64,000 bases of DNA from Procambarus clarkii (lineage: Eukaryota; Arthropoda; Malacostraca; Decapoda; Cambaridae): contig NC_091175.1 of the NCBI RefSeq assembly GCF_040958095.1, positions 17,603,942-17,667,941 of the forward strand, written 5' to 3'. Both the position numbers and the translations under genes were made by a program. The first letter of the stretch is position 1. Each line of letters starts with the position of its first letter. The notes under the pieces were generated by a model, which made no database searches, had not been told where the DNA came from, and saw only the letters and a program-made list of their open reading frames with translations. Positions 9,824 to 20,101 of this stretch are shown in pieces.

Positions 9824-11308
9824 CCTAACCTATTGGGGCCTAACCTATTGGGGCCTAACCTATTGGGGCCTAACCTATTGGGGCCTAACCTCTTGGGGCC
9901 TAACCTATTGGGGCCTAACCTCTTGGGGCCTAACCTCTTGGGGCCTAACCTATTGGGGCCTAACCTATTGGGGCCTAACCTCTTGGGGCCTAACCTCTTG
10001 GGGCCTAACCTATTGGGGCCTAACCTATTGGGGCCTAACCTATTGGGGCCTAACCTATTGGCGCCTAACCTATTGGGGCCTAACCTATTGGCGCCTAACC
10101 TATTGAGGCCTAACCTCTTGGGGCCTAACCTATTGGGGCCTAACCTATTGGCGCCTAACCTATTGGCGCCTAACCTATTGGCGCCTAACCTATTGGGGCC
10201 TAACCTATTGGCGCCTAACCTATTGAGGCCTAACCTCTTGGGGCCTAACCTATTGGGGCCTAACCTATTGGCGCCTAACCTATTGGCGCCTAACCTATTG
10301 GCGCCTAACCTATTGGCGCCTAACCTATTGGGGCCTAACCTCTTGGGGCCTAACCTATTGGCGCCTAACCTATTGGCGCCTAACCTATTGGCGCCTAACC
10401 TATTGGGGCCTAACCTCTTGGGGCCTAACCTATTGGTGCCTAACCTATTGGCGCCTAACCTATTGGCGCCTAACCTATTGGGGCCTAACCTCTTGGGGCC
10501 TAACCTATTGGCGCCTAACCTCTTGGGGCCTAACCTATTGGCGCCTAACCTATTGGGGCCTAACCTCTTGGGGCCTAACCTATTGGCGCCTAACCTATTG
10601 GCGCCTAACCTCTTGGGGCCTAACCTCTTGGGGCCTAACCTATTGGCGCCTAACCTCTTGGGGCCTAACCTATTGGCGCCTAACCTATTGGGGCCTAACC
10701 TCTTGGGGCCTAACCTATTGGGGCCTAACCTCTTGGGGCCTAACCTATTGGCGCCTAACCTATTGGGGCCTAACCTCTTGGGGCCTAACCTCTTGGGGCC
10801 TAACCTATTGGGGCCTAACCTATTGGCGCCTAACCTATTGGGGCCTAACCTCTTGGGGCCTAACCTATTGGTGCCTAACCTATTGGCGCCTAACCTATTG
10901 GCGCCTAACCTATTGGGGCCTAACCTCTTGGGGCCTAACCTATTGGCGCCTAACCTCTTGGGGCCTAACCTATTGGCGCCTAACCTATTGGCGCCTAACC
11001 TATTGAGGCCTAACCTCTTGGGGCCTAACCTCTTGGGGCCTAACCTATTGGCGCCTAACCTATTGGGGCCTAACCTATTGGGGCCTAACCTATTGGGGCC
11101 TAACCTCTTGGGGCCTAACCTATTGGGGCCTAACCTCTTGGGGCCTAACCTATTGGGGCCTAACCTATTGGCGCCTAACCTATTGGGGCCTAACCTATTG
11201 GGGCCTAACCTATTGGGGCCTAACCTATTGGGGCCTAACCTATTGGGGCCTAACCTATTGGGGCCTAACCTCTTGGGGCCTAACCTATTGGGGCCTAACC
11301 TATTGAGG
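9824..11308. repeat. 15-bp satellite-like array, about 99 units
   Basis: Consensus CCTAACCTATTGGGG. Almost all variation is at two positions: TAT or TCT, and GGGG or GGCG (rare GGTG, TGAGG). Length is essentially fixed at 15 bp throughout. Frames of 500 and 537 codons stay open on + and - only because 15 is a multiple of three; the predicted peptides (GPNLL and NRLGP repeats) are not considered genes. The unit contains the telomere-like word CCTAACCT. Confidence 0.98.
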
Positions 11309-11515
11309 AAAAAAGTCAAAATAACGGTTAAGTGAGAAGACAAAATTCCCCTCATAGAAAATGGTACTTTTTTCGGTATTATCATCAACGTAAATAAACC
11401 TACGTGAACACCAGGCTTTAGGCTTCATTTTTTGTGTTTTTTGTAAAAAGGACGAAAGTGTTGTTGCTTGTAAATTATGTAAGATGTATAAGATGCAAAG
11501 CGATTCCTTCCCCCC

Positions 11516-11735
11516 TAACGCCAACGCTGTTTTCCCGCGCGCACAAAAGATGGCGCCGCGGGGGATTGAGCAATATTTGTGTTGCGACTAAATCGGCCGC
11601 TTGGAGCGCTGCCGGCACCCGAGCACCGCCGGGGCGGAGGGAAACCCGCCTCTATAGCTCCCGGACGTAAGGTAAAATTCTGTTTAACTTGCATCGACTT
11701 GATATACACGCGCGGTGTAGACTCGGTACGAAATA
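11516..11735. promoter_or_regulatory. CpG-rich segment, possible promoter
   Basis: Short GC- and CpG-dense patch in an AT-rich area, with CCCGCGCGCAC, AAGATGGCGCCGCGG (close to the YY1-type AAGATGGCG motif), GCACCCGAGCACCGCCGG and CCGGACGTAAGGTAAAA, the last a possible splice donor. No coding exon could be attached. It could be a promoter or first exon of an unseen gene, or a repeat fragment. Confidence 0.3.
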
Positions 11736-11751
11736 GCGTCAAATTTTCCTG

Positions 11752-12469
11752 CTTATCCTGGGCATCAGAGGGATCTGAGACAATATCCTGGGCATCAGAG
11801 GGATCTAAGACAATATCCTGGGCATCAGAGGGATTTGAGACAATGGCCTGGGCATCAGAGGGATCTGAGACAATATCCTGGGCATCAGAGGGATCTGAGA
11901 CAATATCCTGGGCATTAGAGGGATCTGAGACAATATCCTGGGCATTAGAGGGATCTGAGACAATATCCTGGGCATTAGAGGGATCTGAGACAATATCCTG
12001 GGCATTAGAGGGATCTGAGACAATATCCTGGGCATTAGAGGGATCTGAGACAATATCCTGGGCATTAGAGGGATCTGAGACAATATCCTGGGCATTAGAG
12101 GGATCTGAGACAATATCCTGGGCATTAGAGGGATCTGAGACAATATCCTGGGCATTAGAGGGATCTGAGACAATATCCTGGGCATTAGAGGGATCTGAGA
12201 CAATATCCTGGGCATTAGAGGGATCTGAGACAATATCCTGGGCATTAGAGGGATCTGAGACAATATCCTGGGCATTAGAGGGATCTGAGACAATATCCTG
12301 GGCATTAGAGGGATCTGAGACAATATCCTGGGCATTAGAGGGATCTGAGACAATATCCTGGGCATTAGAGGGATCTGAGACAATATCCTGGGCATCAGAG
12401 GGATCTGAGACAATATCCTGGGCATCAGAGGGATCTGAGACAATATCCTGGGCATCAGAGGGATCTGAT
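11752..12469. repeat. 30-bp minisatellite, about 24 units
   Basis: Unit TCCTGGGCATCAGAGGGATC plus TGAGACAATA. The 16 central units carry GCATTAG, while the five left and three right units carry GCATCAG, so the core is homogenised. Open frames across it follow from the 30-bp period. Confidence 0.98.
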
Positions 12470-12504
12470 ATAATAGGAATGCTCTATATATAAGTAGCTC
12501 TGTG

Positions 12505-12650
12505 TTCTATAGCCACTAGAGGCCGGTGGTGCTCTGTGCTTCCTGTCCCAGACAAAACGAATTATATTTACATGCATTTTACTCGAATAACCACCATCTC
12601 TAGTGGCCTCGAGGGAGACAAGAAGCCAGCGGCTGGTCAAGGTGCTCTCT
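12505..12650. repeat. dispersed inverted repeat with AGTGGCCTCGA
   Basis: ACTAGAGGCCGGTGGTG at 12513 is partly mirrored by CTCTAGTGGCCTCGAGGGAG at 12599. The phrase TAGTGGCCTCGA plus ACAGGAAGCC also occurs at 40276 and 50546, so a moderately repeated element. Confidence 0.5.
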
Positions 12651-12793
12651 TATTGTGTAGAGGGTCTCTGGCGAGCGTCTCACGCCTCCTTCACTCTCGC
12701 CTCTCACCTGGTAAATGATCTCTGGCTAAAATTGGATCATCTCACTAACGGGGCGTCGACAGCGTTAGTAGCTGGGATGGCATTGTGTTTTTT

Positions 12794-13135
12794 CTGTCAC
12801 CTTGACGGACCTGGAGGGGGGGGGGGGGTGACAAGAGTCTTATATGAGGGCTGGACGGGTCTAAAAGCTGTCACCTTGACGGACCTGGAGGGTGACAAGA
12901 GTCTTATCTGAGGGCTGAACGGGTCTAAAAGCTGTCACCTTGACGGACCTGGGGGGGTGACAAGAGTCTTATCTGAGGGCTGGACGGGTCTAAAAGCTGT
13001 CACCTTGACGGACCTGGGGGGGGGGGGTGACAAGAGTCTTATCTGAGGGCTGGACGGGTCTAAAAGCTGTCACCTTGACGGACCTGGAGGGTGACAGAGT
13101 CTAATCTGCCAGCTGAAAGTGTCTAAAAGTCATTA
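12794..13135. repeat. minisatellite of about 72 bp, five units
   Basis: Each unit has TGTCACCTTGACGGACCTGG, a G-run of variable length, GTGACAAGAGTCTTATCTGA and GGGCTGGACGGGTCTAAAAG. The G-runs make unit length vary. Confidence 0.95.
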
Positions 13136-13540
13136 CACATTGCCTTTCACCCCGTCTTCTCATCTAGAACGTCGTAATTCAAACGGAATCGATCAATCCG
13201 TTAAAAACGCGACCTATTAGTATAAATGAGAGCGTCGCAATACTGACGTTTTCTATGCATCGGACTCAATAGTTTAGGGAGTTACTTGGGCTCGAAATGT
13301 TGAGGCTAGACAAAAGAGTTGCCTTTTTACGAAGTGGCAAGTCAAGACAATAAGTGTGAGCCGAGTACGTAGACTACTGTGCTACATGATGCAATATTTG
13401 CAACGGGACAACTTGCAGGGAACGCACACGGAGGCCGTGAAGATTGCCAGGAGTTGAGCTTGCACAATGCACACACACCTGAGGTAATAACACCTGAGGT
13501 AATAGAGACGTCTGGGGCTTAGTGGTTAAGTTCCAACATC
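13136..13540. other. unassigned DNA
   Basis: No gene recognised. A 13-bp direct repeat (CACCTGAGGTAAT) occurs twice at 13477-13502. Confidence 0.35.
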
Positions 13541-13541
13541 T

Positions 13542-13640
<99 letters not shown>

Positions 13641-13700
13641 CAGAGAGACAGAGAGAGACAGACAGAGAGACAGAGAGACAGAGACAGAGACAGAGAGACC
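13541..13700. repeat. (GA)n microsatellite with GACA variant end
   Basis: Pure (GA)n to about 13636 and then a GAGACAGA-type degenerate tail. Confidence 0.97.
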
Positions 13701-14085
13701 TTAGATTTAACATCCCAGTAACATCTTACCACACCAAGAAACACTTGTTGAGTCAAGTTCCTGCTCTCCCAAGATGCTGTACAGCCTCGTCACAGAGCAC
13801 ACAGCCAGACAGACTCCGCCCCGCGTTGAGCTTCGACGCTCTCGTCCCGCATTAGAGCTCTTCACCCCCGGCCGCATTCAGAGCTCCAGGCACTATATAT
13901 AATCCCGGCATCCAAGCTCTCTAACCCCCCCCCCCCACGGCCTCACTCCAGCTCCCGGCCTCGCCTCAGCTACCACAACACGTCGCCAACAACAGATTAC
14001 CGTAACAAACACTATAGCTGCTTTTGTTATATTAATTTAATAAACTTGTGGAGTTTTATCACCTAAATATGTACACTAAATTATA
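13701..14085. other. unassigned DNA with a TATA-like site
   Basis: GC-rich 13790-13980 contains CTATATATAATCCCGGC at 13893-13909, which resembles a TATA box, followed by C-rich DNA. No downstream ORF or splice pattern was found. Confidence 0.25.
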
Positions 14086-14087
14086 TG

Positions 14088-14166
<79 letters not shown>
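14088..14166. repeat. (GT)n microsatellite
   Basis: About 39 GT units leading into an antisense LINE tail: on the minus strand the tail ends TGAGTAC and continues as (AC)n. Confidence 0.97.
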
Positions 14167-14170
<4 letters not shown>

Positions 14171-14275
14171 CACCTAGTTGTTTTTGCGGGGATTGAGCTC
14201 TGGCTCTTTGGTCCCGCCTCTCAACCGTCAATCAACTGGTGTACAGGTTCCTGAGCCTATTGGGCTCTATCATAT
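14164..14275 (-). mobile_element. LINE-type 3' tail, subtype A (antisense)
   Basis: Reverse complement carries GAGCCAGAGCTCAATCCCCG, AACAACTAGGTGAGTAC and GAGAGGCGGGACCAAAG. Confidence 0.75.
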
Positions 14276-14816
14276 CTACACGTGAAACTGTGTATGGAGT
14301 CAGCCTCCACCACATCACTGTCTAATTTGGTTGATTTAGTGTTAACTTAGTGCCTCAAGACCGCTTGTGGCTTCAGTAGACTCCCAGGTTAAATAACTAG
14401 AAGTGTATCGTGGCGCTGTACTCGGCTAGGGGGACCCAGAACGCTGGTTCGAATCCAATTCGGTTCCAATGTTTTTTACAAAATGATAGCCTGCCATTGT
14501 GATTTCCTGGTGTGTGAATGATAATAATAATGTATTTTCATAAAATATACAACGGAAATATTAAAGTTCTGAAATTGGTTAATCGCTTTAAATATCAGGG
14601 ATGTGTGAATGAGTAAAGAGAAGTTTCTTTAATTGAAGTTGACAGTAGTCAGTTAGGGAGGAATATTGACGGTTGCAGCGATGTCTACCCTTTTACGTGA
14701 TCGTTTTCTTTTATAAACTGAGAAGAAAATGAGAGTTTGGGGACCACAAACTATTTTTTTTCAGCTCGTCCTCTAAACCGGGTCCGCTGTATGTGGCCAA
14801 GTGATACCTCGGAGTG

Positions 14817-14826
<10 letters not shown>
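14276..14826. other. unassigned DNA
   Basis: AT-rich. A tRNA-like block with GCTGGTTCGAATCC lies near 14440-14460 and may be the head of a SINE; not resolved. Confidence 0.3.

Positions 14827-14886
<60 letters not shown>
14827..14886. repeat. (TA)n microsatellite
   Basis: About 29 TA units. Confidence 0.97.
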
Positions 14887-14891
<5 letters not shown>

Positions 14892-14934
14892 CCTAATTAC
14901 CACTTACATTATTATTATGGGGATCTGCTACCAC

Positions 14935-15269
14935 TCACAGGATGGGTATGGGGTCCACTACCACCCACAGGATGGGTATGGGGTCCACCACCACCCACAG
15001 GATGGGTATGGTGTCCACCACCACCCACAGGATGGGTATGGGGTCCACCACCACTCACAGGATGGGTATGGGGTCCACCACCACCCACAGGATGGGTATG
15101 GTGTCCACTACCTCCCACAGGATGGGTATGGTGTCCACCACCACCCACAGGATGGGTATGGGGTCCACCACCACCCACAGGATGGGTATGGGGTCCACCA
15201 CCACCCACAGGTTGGGTATGGGGTCCACCACCACCCACAGGTTAGGTATGGGGTCCACCACCACCCACT
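14935..15269. repeat. 30-bp minisatellite, about 11 units
   Basis: Unit ACAGGATGGGTATGGGGTCC plus ACCACCACCC. It shares the core ACAGGATGRGTATGGGGT with the 37-bp array at 18211, so the two arrays are related. Confidence 0.97.
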
Positions 15270-16062
15270 TAACTGAGCGTATTTTTGTCACGTCCTCAGT
15301 GAGCAAAAGAATTACGTCAATTCAACCCTGAATTAATGCAATACACAACTTAATTACTCCACTCTTGGATTCCATGTATACTATGGGTCCCACTGGGCAT
15401 GGTATCGAAGAGTAACGTTATCTTGACGTTGACGCGGCGTTTAATTAACGTAAATCTTGAAAATTGTGCCCATTGAAGAAACCAACCAATCACATCGTGG
15501 AATTTCGTACATAATTGAGATTTCGTACAAATTGCTTTTTTTGGTACTTTTCTCAGATTTCTGTTGGATGAGAGTACTTTTTTATTATATATGTGTAGGC
15601 CTAGGAATTTGTATTTTTCATCGGTAATTGATTAAAGGTACTAATTCAAGATCTGTTGGTTCATTATATTTTTGTTTTTCCATCGGTATTTGGGACCTGG
15701 TCGAATGTATGGCCCTTACGACCCGAGCTGGTATAATCTGGTCGACCAGGTTATATATGGTCTGCTGTGGGTTTTTTCATACCTTGTCCGAATTGTCTGG
15801 AGATTAGTCATTTCTGCTGTGGAACGTGTTTGGTTCTGAGTTTGCATACTATAAGGCGGTTATCTTGAGGTTATCGCGAGGAAAATGTTATCTTGAGGAA
15901 AGGAAACGTCATCGGCAAAATGATCTTTGACTCGAGGTGTTGGACTCTCTGGCCGACCTGAGGAACACAGGTGTCAAGTGAGAGTACTGTAAGTACAGTA
16001 CTCCAGTACTGAGAGTACAGTTTTCAGTACTGAAAGTGTCCAGTACTGAGAAGCAGAGGTAT
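15270..16062. other. unassigned DNA with CAGTACTG cluster
   Basis: No exon recognised. At 15985-16050 the palindromic word AGTACTG and its variants occur about six times (TACAGTACTCCAGTACTGAG). Confidence 0.35.
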
Positions 16063-16326
16063 GAAGTTGAATATATACAAGAGTCCTTACATTCTTGTAC
16101 AGCCACCAACACGCATAGCGTTTAGGGCAGGTCCATAATCCTTATTTTCCCCGGAATACGACCCGCCGAATTGTTTAACAACCAGGTACCCATTTTACTT
16201 TTGGGTAAACAGAGGCTACAGTTAAGGATTGGCGCCCAGTCAATCCTCCCCGGCCAAGATACGAACCCAGGCCAAAGCGCTTGCGAATCGCCAAGCGAGT
16301 GTCGTACCACTACGCCACGAGAGACT
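16063..16326 (-). mobile_element. tRNA-derived SINE, family 2
   Basis: The minus strand starts near 16326 with TCTCGTGGCGTAGTGGTACG and GGGTTCGTATCTTGGCCGGG (B box). The body contains CTTAACTGTAGCCTCTGTTT, AAATGGGTACCTGGTTG, a TCGTATTCCGGGGAAAAT block, AAACGCTATGCGTGTTGGTG and ACAAGAATGTAAGGACTC. The same element in sense orientation lies at 53561-53840. Confidence 0.85.
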
Positions 16327-16730
16327 ACCATAAGTGCACACTGTAACCTGGAACTATATCCAGTACGGAATTACAAACAAGAGACCGTTAGACAGGACCC
16401 ATCAACCGCGCCAGCCGAGCGCGGGAAACGTCGCTAGGACTCCACCGTCACAGCACCGCTAACCGCTCACCAGTTGCTCCGGTGTCTCTCCTCCTCCAGC
16501 ACCTCCTCCAGCAGCTCCTCCTTCAGCCCAACCTACAGCACCTCCACCAGTGTAACCTCCACCATCCCCTCCAGCGACTTCTCCAACCGGTTGAGTGTTT
16601 AGGCGAGTGACCCCTTCCATCCCATCACGATTTCTGAACATTTAATATTCATTTCCTCGTGAGGTAAGCCGCATATGAGGCCTCTTGTGCATCCTTAAGA
16701 CGGGATTCATCAAGTATATATTCACCCACA
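16327..16730. other. unassigned DNA
   Basis: A CTCC-rich patch (16475-16570) gives spurious Pro/Gly-rich frames. No gene supported. Confidence 0.35.
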
Positions 16731-17035
16731 TACGAAACATATACATCTTTCCTTAATTATGGTGGTTTTGTGTATATTTAATAACCGTTTGCCAGCCGCG
16801 AAGTGCCACGAGGTTGTTTTATTCAAATTCAAATTCAAATTTTTATTCAGGAAAAGTGCATACACAGATGATGAGTTATATGTTAACTGTGATGAGATAA
16901 TGACTGTTATCTGTGATAACTCATTATAACAATAATAACCTCAGGTTGTGAAATTTCCCAGCTCGTAAACTGTTTATTAAATGTAAACAAAGCCGCTGTG
17001 ACGAAGGAATGATCTAGAGGTTTCGCAAAGTGCTG
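16731..17035. mobile_element. diverged palindromic element (P family)
   Basis: Two arms: GTTTTGTGTATATTTAATAA with AAGTGCCACGAGGTTGT on the left, and CAGGTTGTGAAATTTCCCAG with TTTATTAAATGTAAACAAAG on the right. The arms match the better-kept copy at 39359-39582. A TTCAAATTCAAATTC repeat interrupts the middle. Confidence 0.6.
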
Positions 17036-17551
17036 ATATGCTTGGCGACTCTTCTTCCCGGGTAACGTTATATTGGTTATGTATGAATTTGTGAGTACAT
17101 AATAGTTTAGTGGAACAGACGGTACACTGCAGGTTACTGCTACATATGGTACATCACAGGTACAAGCCACATACGGTACTCCACATGTTACACTTCAGGT
17201 AACAGAACGGTTAGGCACTGAACCGTGAGAGCAAAGCCAGCCACGCACTCCATACCTGTTGGAACAGACACCCTCTCACTCCAAACCTGTGAGGGGCAGG
17301 TACTCCTGCTCACTACACCTGCATGTACCTCACCGCTATGTATACTATGTATTTGTCCCCCCCCCCCGTGTGTATTAGTCTACATACACACCTGCACACT
17401 CGTACTCACACACACCTGTAAACTTATCCACACATCTGTACATATTTAAGTGCCTGTGTACACCTGCTGACGCCTGTAAGCTAATACACATGTATAGTTA
17501 CTCATCTCAGACACGTGTTTTCACATTTTAACACCTGTATACAGTACAAAT
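17036..17551. other. unassigned DNA
   Basis: CACCTGTA and ACACCTG words are frequent at 17300-17540, but no array or gene is defined. Confidence 0.35.
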
Positions 17552-17635
17552 CCACAAGGGCCGTGACGAGAGTTCGAACCTACGTCTGAGATGATCCCAG
17601 ACGCGCCTTAATCGACTGAGCTACGACATGGTCAA
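17552..17635 (-). mobile_element. tRNA-like SINE head, family 5 (antisense)
   Basis: The minus strand reads TCGTAGCTCAGTCGATTAAG (A box), GCGCGTCTGGGATCATCTCA and GTAGGTTCGAACTCTCGTCA (B box). Pairs with the inverted copy at 17728. Confidence 0.75.
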
Positions 17636-17727
17636 AAGTATTGCAACCGGGAACTCAACTTGACCTACCACGGATCCTGCAGTCTCTCCGAGACACAAAC
17701 CAGTATTTTACACAATTCCCCCCATGC

Positions 17728-17815
17728 ACCCGAGCTCTGTCGATTAAGGCAGCGTCTGGAATCCTCTCGGACGTAGGTTCGAACCCTCGTCACGGCCCTT
17801 GTGGATTTGTTCACT
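17728..17815 (+). mobile_element. tRNA-like SINE head, family 5
   Basis: GAGCTCTGTCGATTAAGGCA, GCGTCTGGAATCCTCTCGGA and CGTAGGTTCGAACCCTCGTC. With 17552-17635 it forms an inverted pair about 90 bp apart. Confidence 0.75.
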
Positions 17816-17907
17816 TGACGCATCACGCTATTGTGATTTCTGTGTGTACTTGTATACTGTTCATCATATGCTGTTGTTCGTAAGTGGCTATACATTGTAA
17901 TAATGTA

Positions 17908-18180
17908 GGGTCCTGTAGCACAGTGGTCCGCGTCCGCGATTCACAACCGAGAGACCCGGGTTCAATCCCTGTTTGGGGAAGGGTATATATATATATAGCG
18001 AGGCACGTTTCCGTTCACCTGATGCCTCTGTTCACCTAGCAGTCAAATTGGTACCCGGGAGCTAGACAACTGTTGAGTGCTGCATGAAGGAAGAAGGTCA
18101 GTGGGGAGGTCGGGATATTAATAGGCCTATGGGGCAGGCTTATTGAGGCCTATTATCTCAGGGAAATAGCGTTAGGACTG
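17908..18180 (+). mobile_element. tRNA-derived SINE, family 4
   Basis: tRNA-like head GGTCCTGTAGCACAGTGGTC with B box CCGGGTTCAATCCC. The body has TTCACCTGATGCCTCTGTTC, ACCTAGCAG, AATTGGTACCCGGGAGCTAG and AGGCCTATGGGGCAGGCTT. The body recurs at 21443 with a different head. Confidence 0.8.
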
Positions 18181-18210
18181 ACAGCTGATAGCCCTCTGTA
18201 ATGGTTTTAC

Positions 18211-19103
18211 GCTACGGCTCACAGGATGAGTATGGGGTGCACAATAAACTACCGCTCACAGGATGAGTATGGGGTGCACAATAAACTACCGCTCACAGGA
18301 TGAGTATGGGGTGCACAATAAACTACCGCTCACAGGATGAGTATGGGGTGCACAATAAACTACCGCTCACAGGATGAGTATGGGGTGCACAATAAACTAC
18401 CGCTCACAGGATGAGTATGGGGTGCACAATAAACTACCGCTCACAGGATGAGTATGGGGTGCACAATAAACTACCGCTCACAGGATGAGTATGGGGTGCA
18501 CAATAAACTACCGCTCACAGGATGAGTATGGGGTGCACAATAAACTACCGCTCACAGGATGAGTATGGGGTGCACAATAAACTACCGCTCACAGGATGAG
18601 TATGGGGTGCACAATAAACTACCGCTCACAGGATGAGTATGGGGTGCACAATAAACTACCGCTCACAGGATGAGTATGGGGTGCACAATAAACTACCGCT
18701 CACAGGATGAGTATGGGGTGCACAATAAACTACCGCTCACAGGATGAGTATGGGGTGCACAATAAACTACCGCTCACAGGATGAGTATGGGGTGCACAAT
18801 AAACTACCGCTCACAGGATGAGTATGGGGTGCACAATAAACTACCGCTCACAGGATGAGTATGGGGTGCACAATAAACTACCGCTCACAGGATGAGTATG
18901 GGGTGCACAATAAACTACCGCTCACAGGATGAGTATGGGGTGCACAATAAACTACCGCTCACAGGATGAGTATGGGGTGCACAATAAACTACCGCTCACA
19001 GGATGAGTATGGGGTGCACAATAAACTACCGCTCACAGGATGAGTATGGGGTGCACAATAAACTACCGCTCACAGGATGAGTATGGGGTGCACAATAAAC
19101 TAG
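18211..19103. repeat. 37-bp minisatellite, about 24 near-identical units
   Basis: Unit CGCTCACAGGATGAGTATGG plus GGTGCACAATAAACTAC. By eye all inner units are identical. Each unit contains AATAAA on the + strand. The array stops about 108 bp before the ATG of the GT31 gene. No spacers are present, so it is not CRISPR. Confidence 0.98.
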
Positions 19104-19211
19104 CCACCTCCGGCGGCAACAATCAAAATCTGCAGGTGATAGCCAGCTGTCAGCATCCATGACACCTCAGCCTTCATCTCCCAGCATTTTAGTTATGTGG
19201 CTCTTCCAGGT

Positions 19212-20101
19212 ATGTTGGTCGGCAGCCGATCAAGTCCAAGACGGGTACTGATAGCGGCGGCCATTACTGCTTCTGCAGGAGCTGCGATCACCCTGCTGCT
19301 GGTGCTGAGACCCAGGACACACCCCGCCCTAGTCCGCCTGCCCCGCCATGCCTCGCCTCCAGACACCAACGGTATTCACGAAGCCCCCAGCGATAAGATG
19401 GACTACATACCAGGCTGGCCCTACGGGCTAAGGATCAATGAACCTGACACCTGCAGGGACCAAGACGTGTATCTTTTAAACGCCGTCACCTCTAACCCGT
19501 CTCAAGTGTACCATCGGGAGATGATCCGAGAGATGTGGGGCCGCAAGGACATAGCCCAGAAGCTTAAGCTGAAGACTGTGTTCATAGTCGGAGCCGTTCC
19601 ATCTGAGGCCACGCAGAAGCACCTCCAGGAGGAGAGCGACAAATACCGAGACATCATACAATTTGATTTCCTTGAGACGAGGAAGAACTTGACTATCAAG
19701 TCTCTGGCGGCTATCCACTGGTTCAAAGCCTTCTGCAGCAACGCCACCTGGGTGCTGAAATGCGACGTTGACGCCTATGTCAACTTCTGGGCCTTACTGG
19801 AGGTCCTGAAGCCAGTCGACGACACAAACGACGCCGTGTGTGCTCGTTCCGTGTCAAGTTTCGTGTGTCGGGAGGTCACGAATGATGGGTGCTTGCCCCA
19901 CTACGTGGTTGACCCCAAGGATTACTCACACAACACGTACCCGCCGTACTGCCAGGGGTACGCCTACATCCTGCACCGGAGGCTGGTGGACCGCCTCCTG
20001 CAGAAGGACCAGCAGCGAACCAGTCCGCCCTTCTGGTTAGAGGACGTCTATGTCACCGGTCTCCTGCCCCGGGACCTCCAGGCCAGATGGCTCAATGTCA
20101 G
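19212..20101 (+). CDS. GT31 gene, exon 1
   Basis: Carries the membrane anchor and all catalytic motifs through EDVYVTG. Ends ...LNV plus two bases at donor GTACAG. Confidence 0.85.

Noticed and set aside
9775-11388. Open frames of 537 codons (minus) and 500 codons (plus)
   Set aside because: Both follow from a stop-free 15-bp period; no signal peptide, domain, splice signal or codon bias; the peptides are pure GPNLL or NRLGP repeats.
11579-12493. 304-codon frame with ISWALEGSET repeats
   Set aside because: Result of the 30-bp array; the other strand is open too and nothing conserved flanks it.
14737-15331. His/Gly/Tyr-rich frames across 14935-15269
   Set aside because: 30-bp minisatellite, open in several frames on both strands.
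16459-16641. Gly-rich frame on the minus strand as a small secreted protein
   Set aside because: Due to a CTCC-rich patch; no signal peptide or conserved segment.
18211-19103. Regular 37-bp direct repeats resembling a CRISPR array
   Set aside because: The whole unit repeats, there are no unique spacers, and the DNA is eukaryotic.
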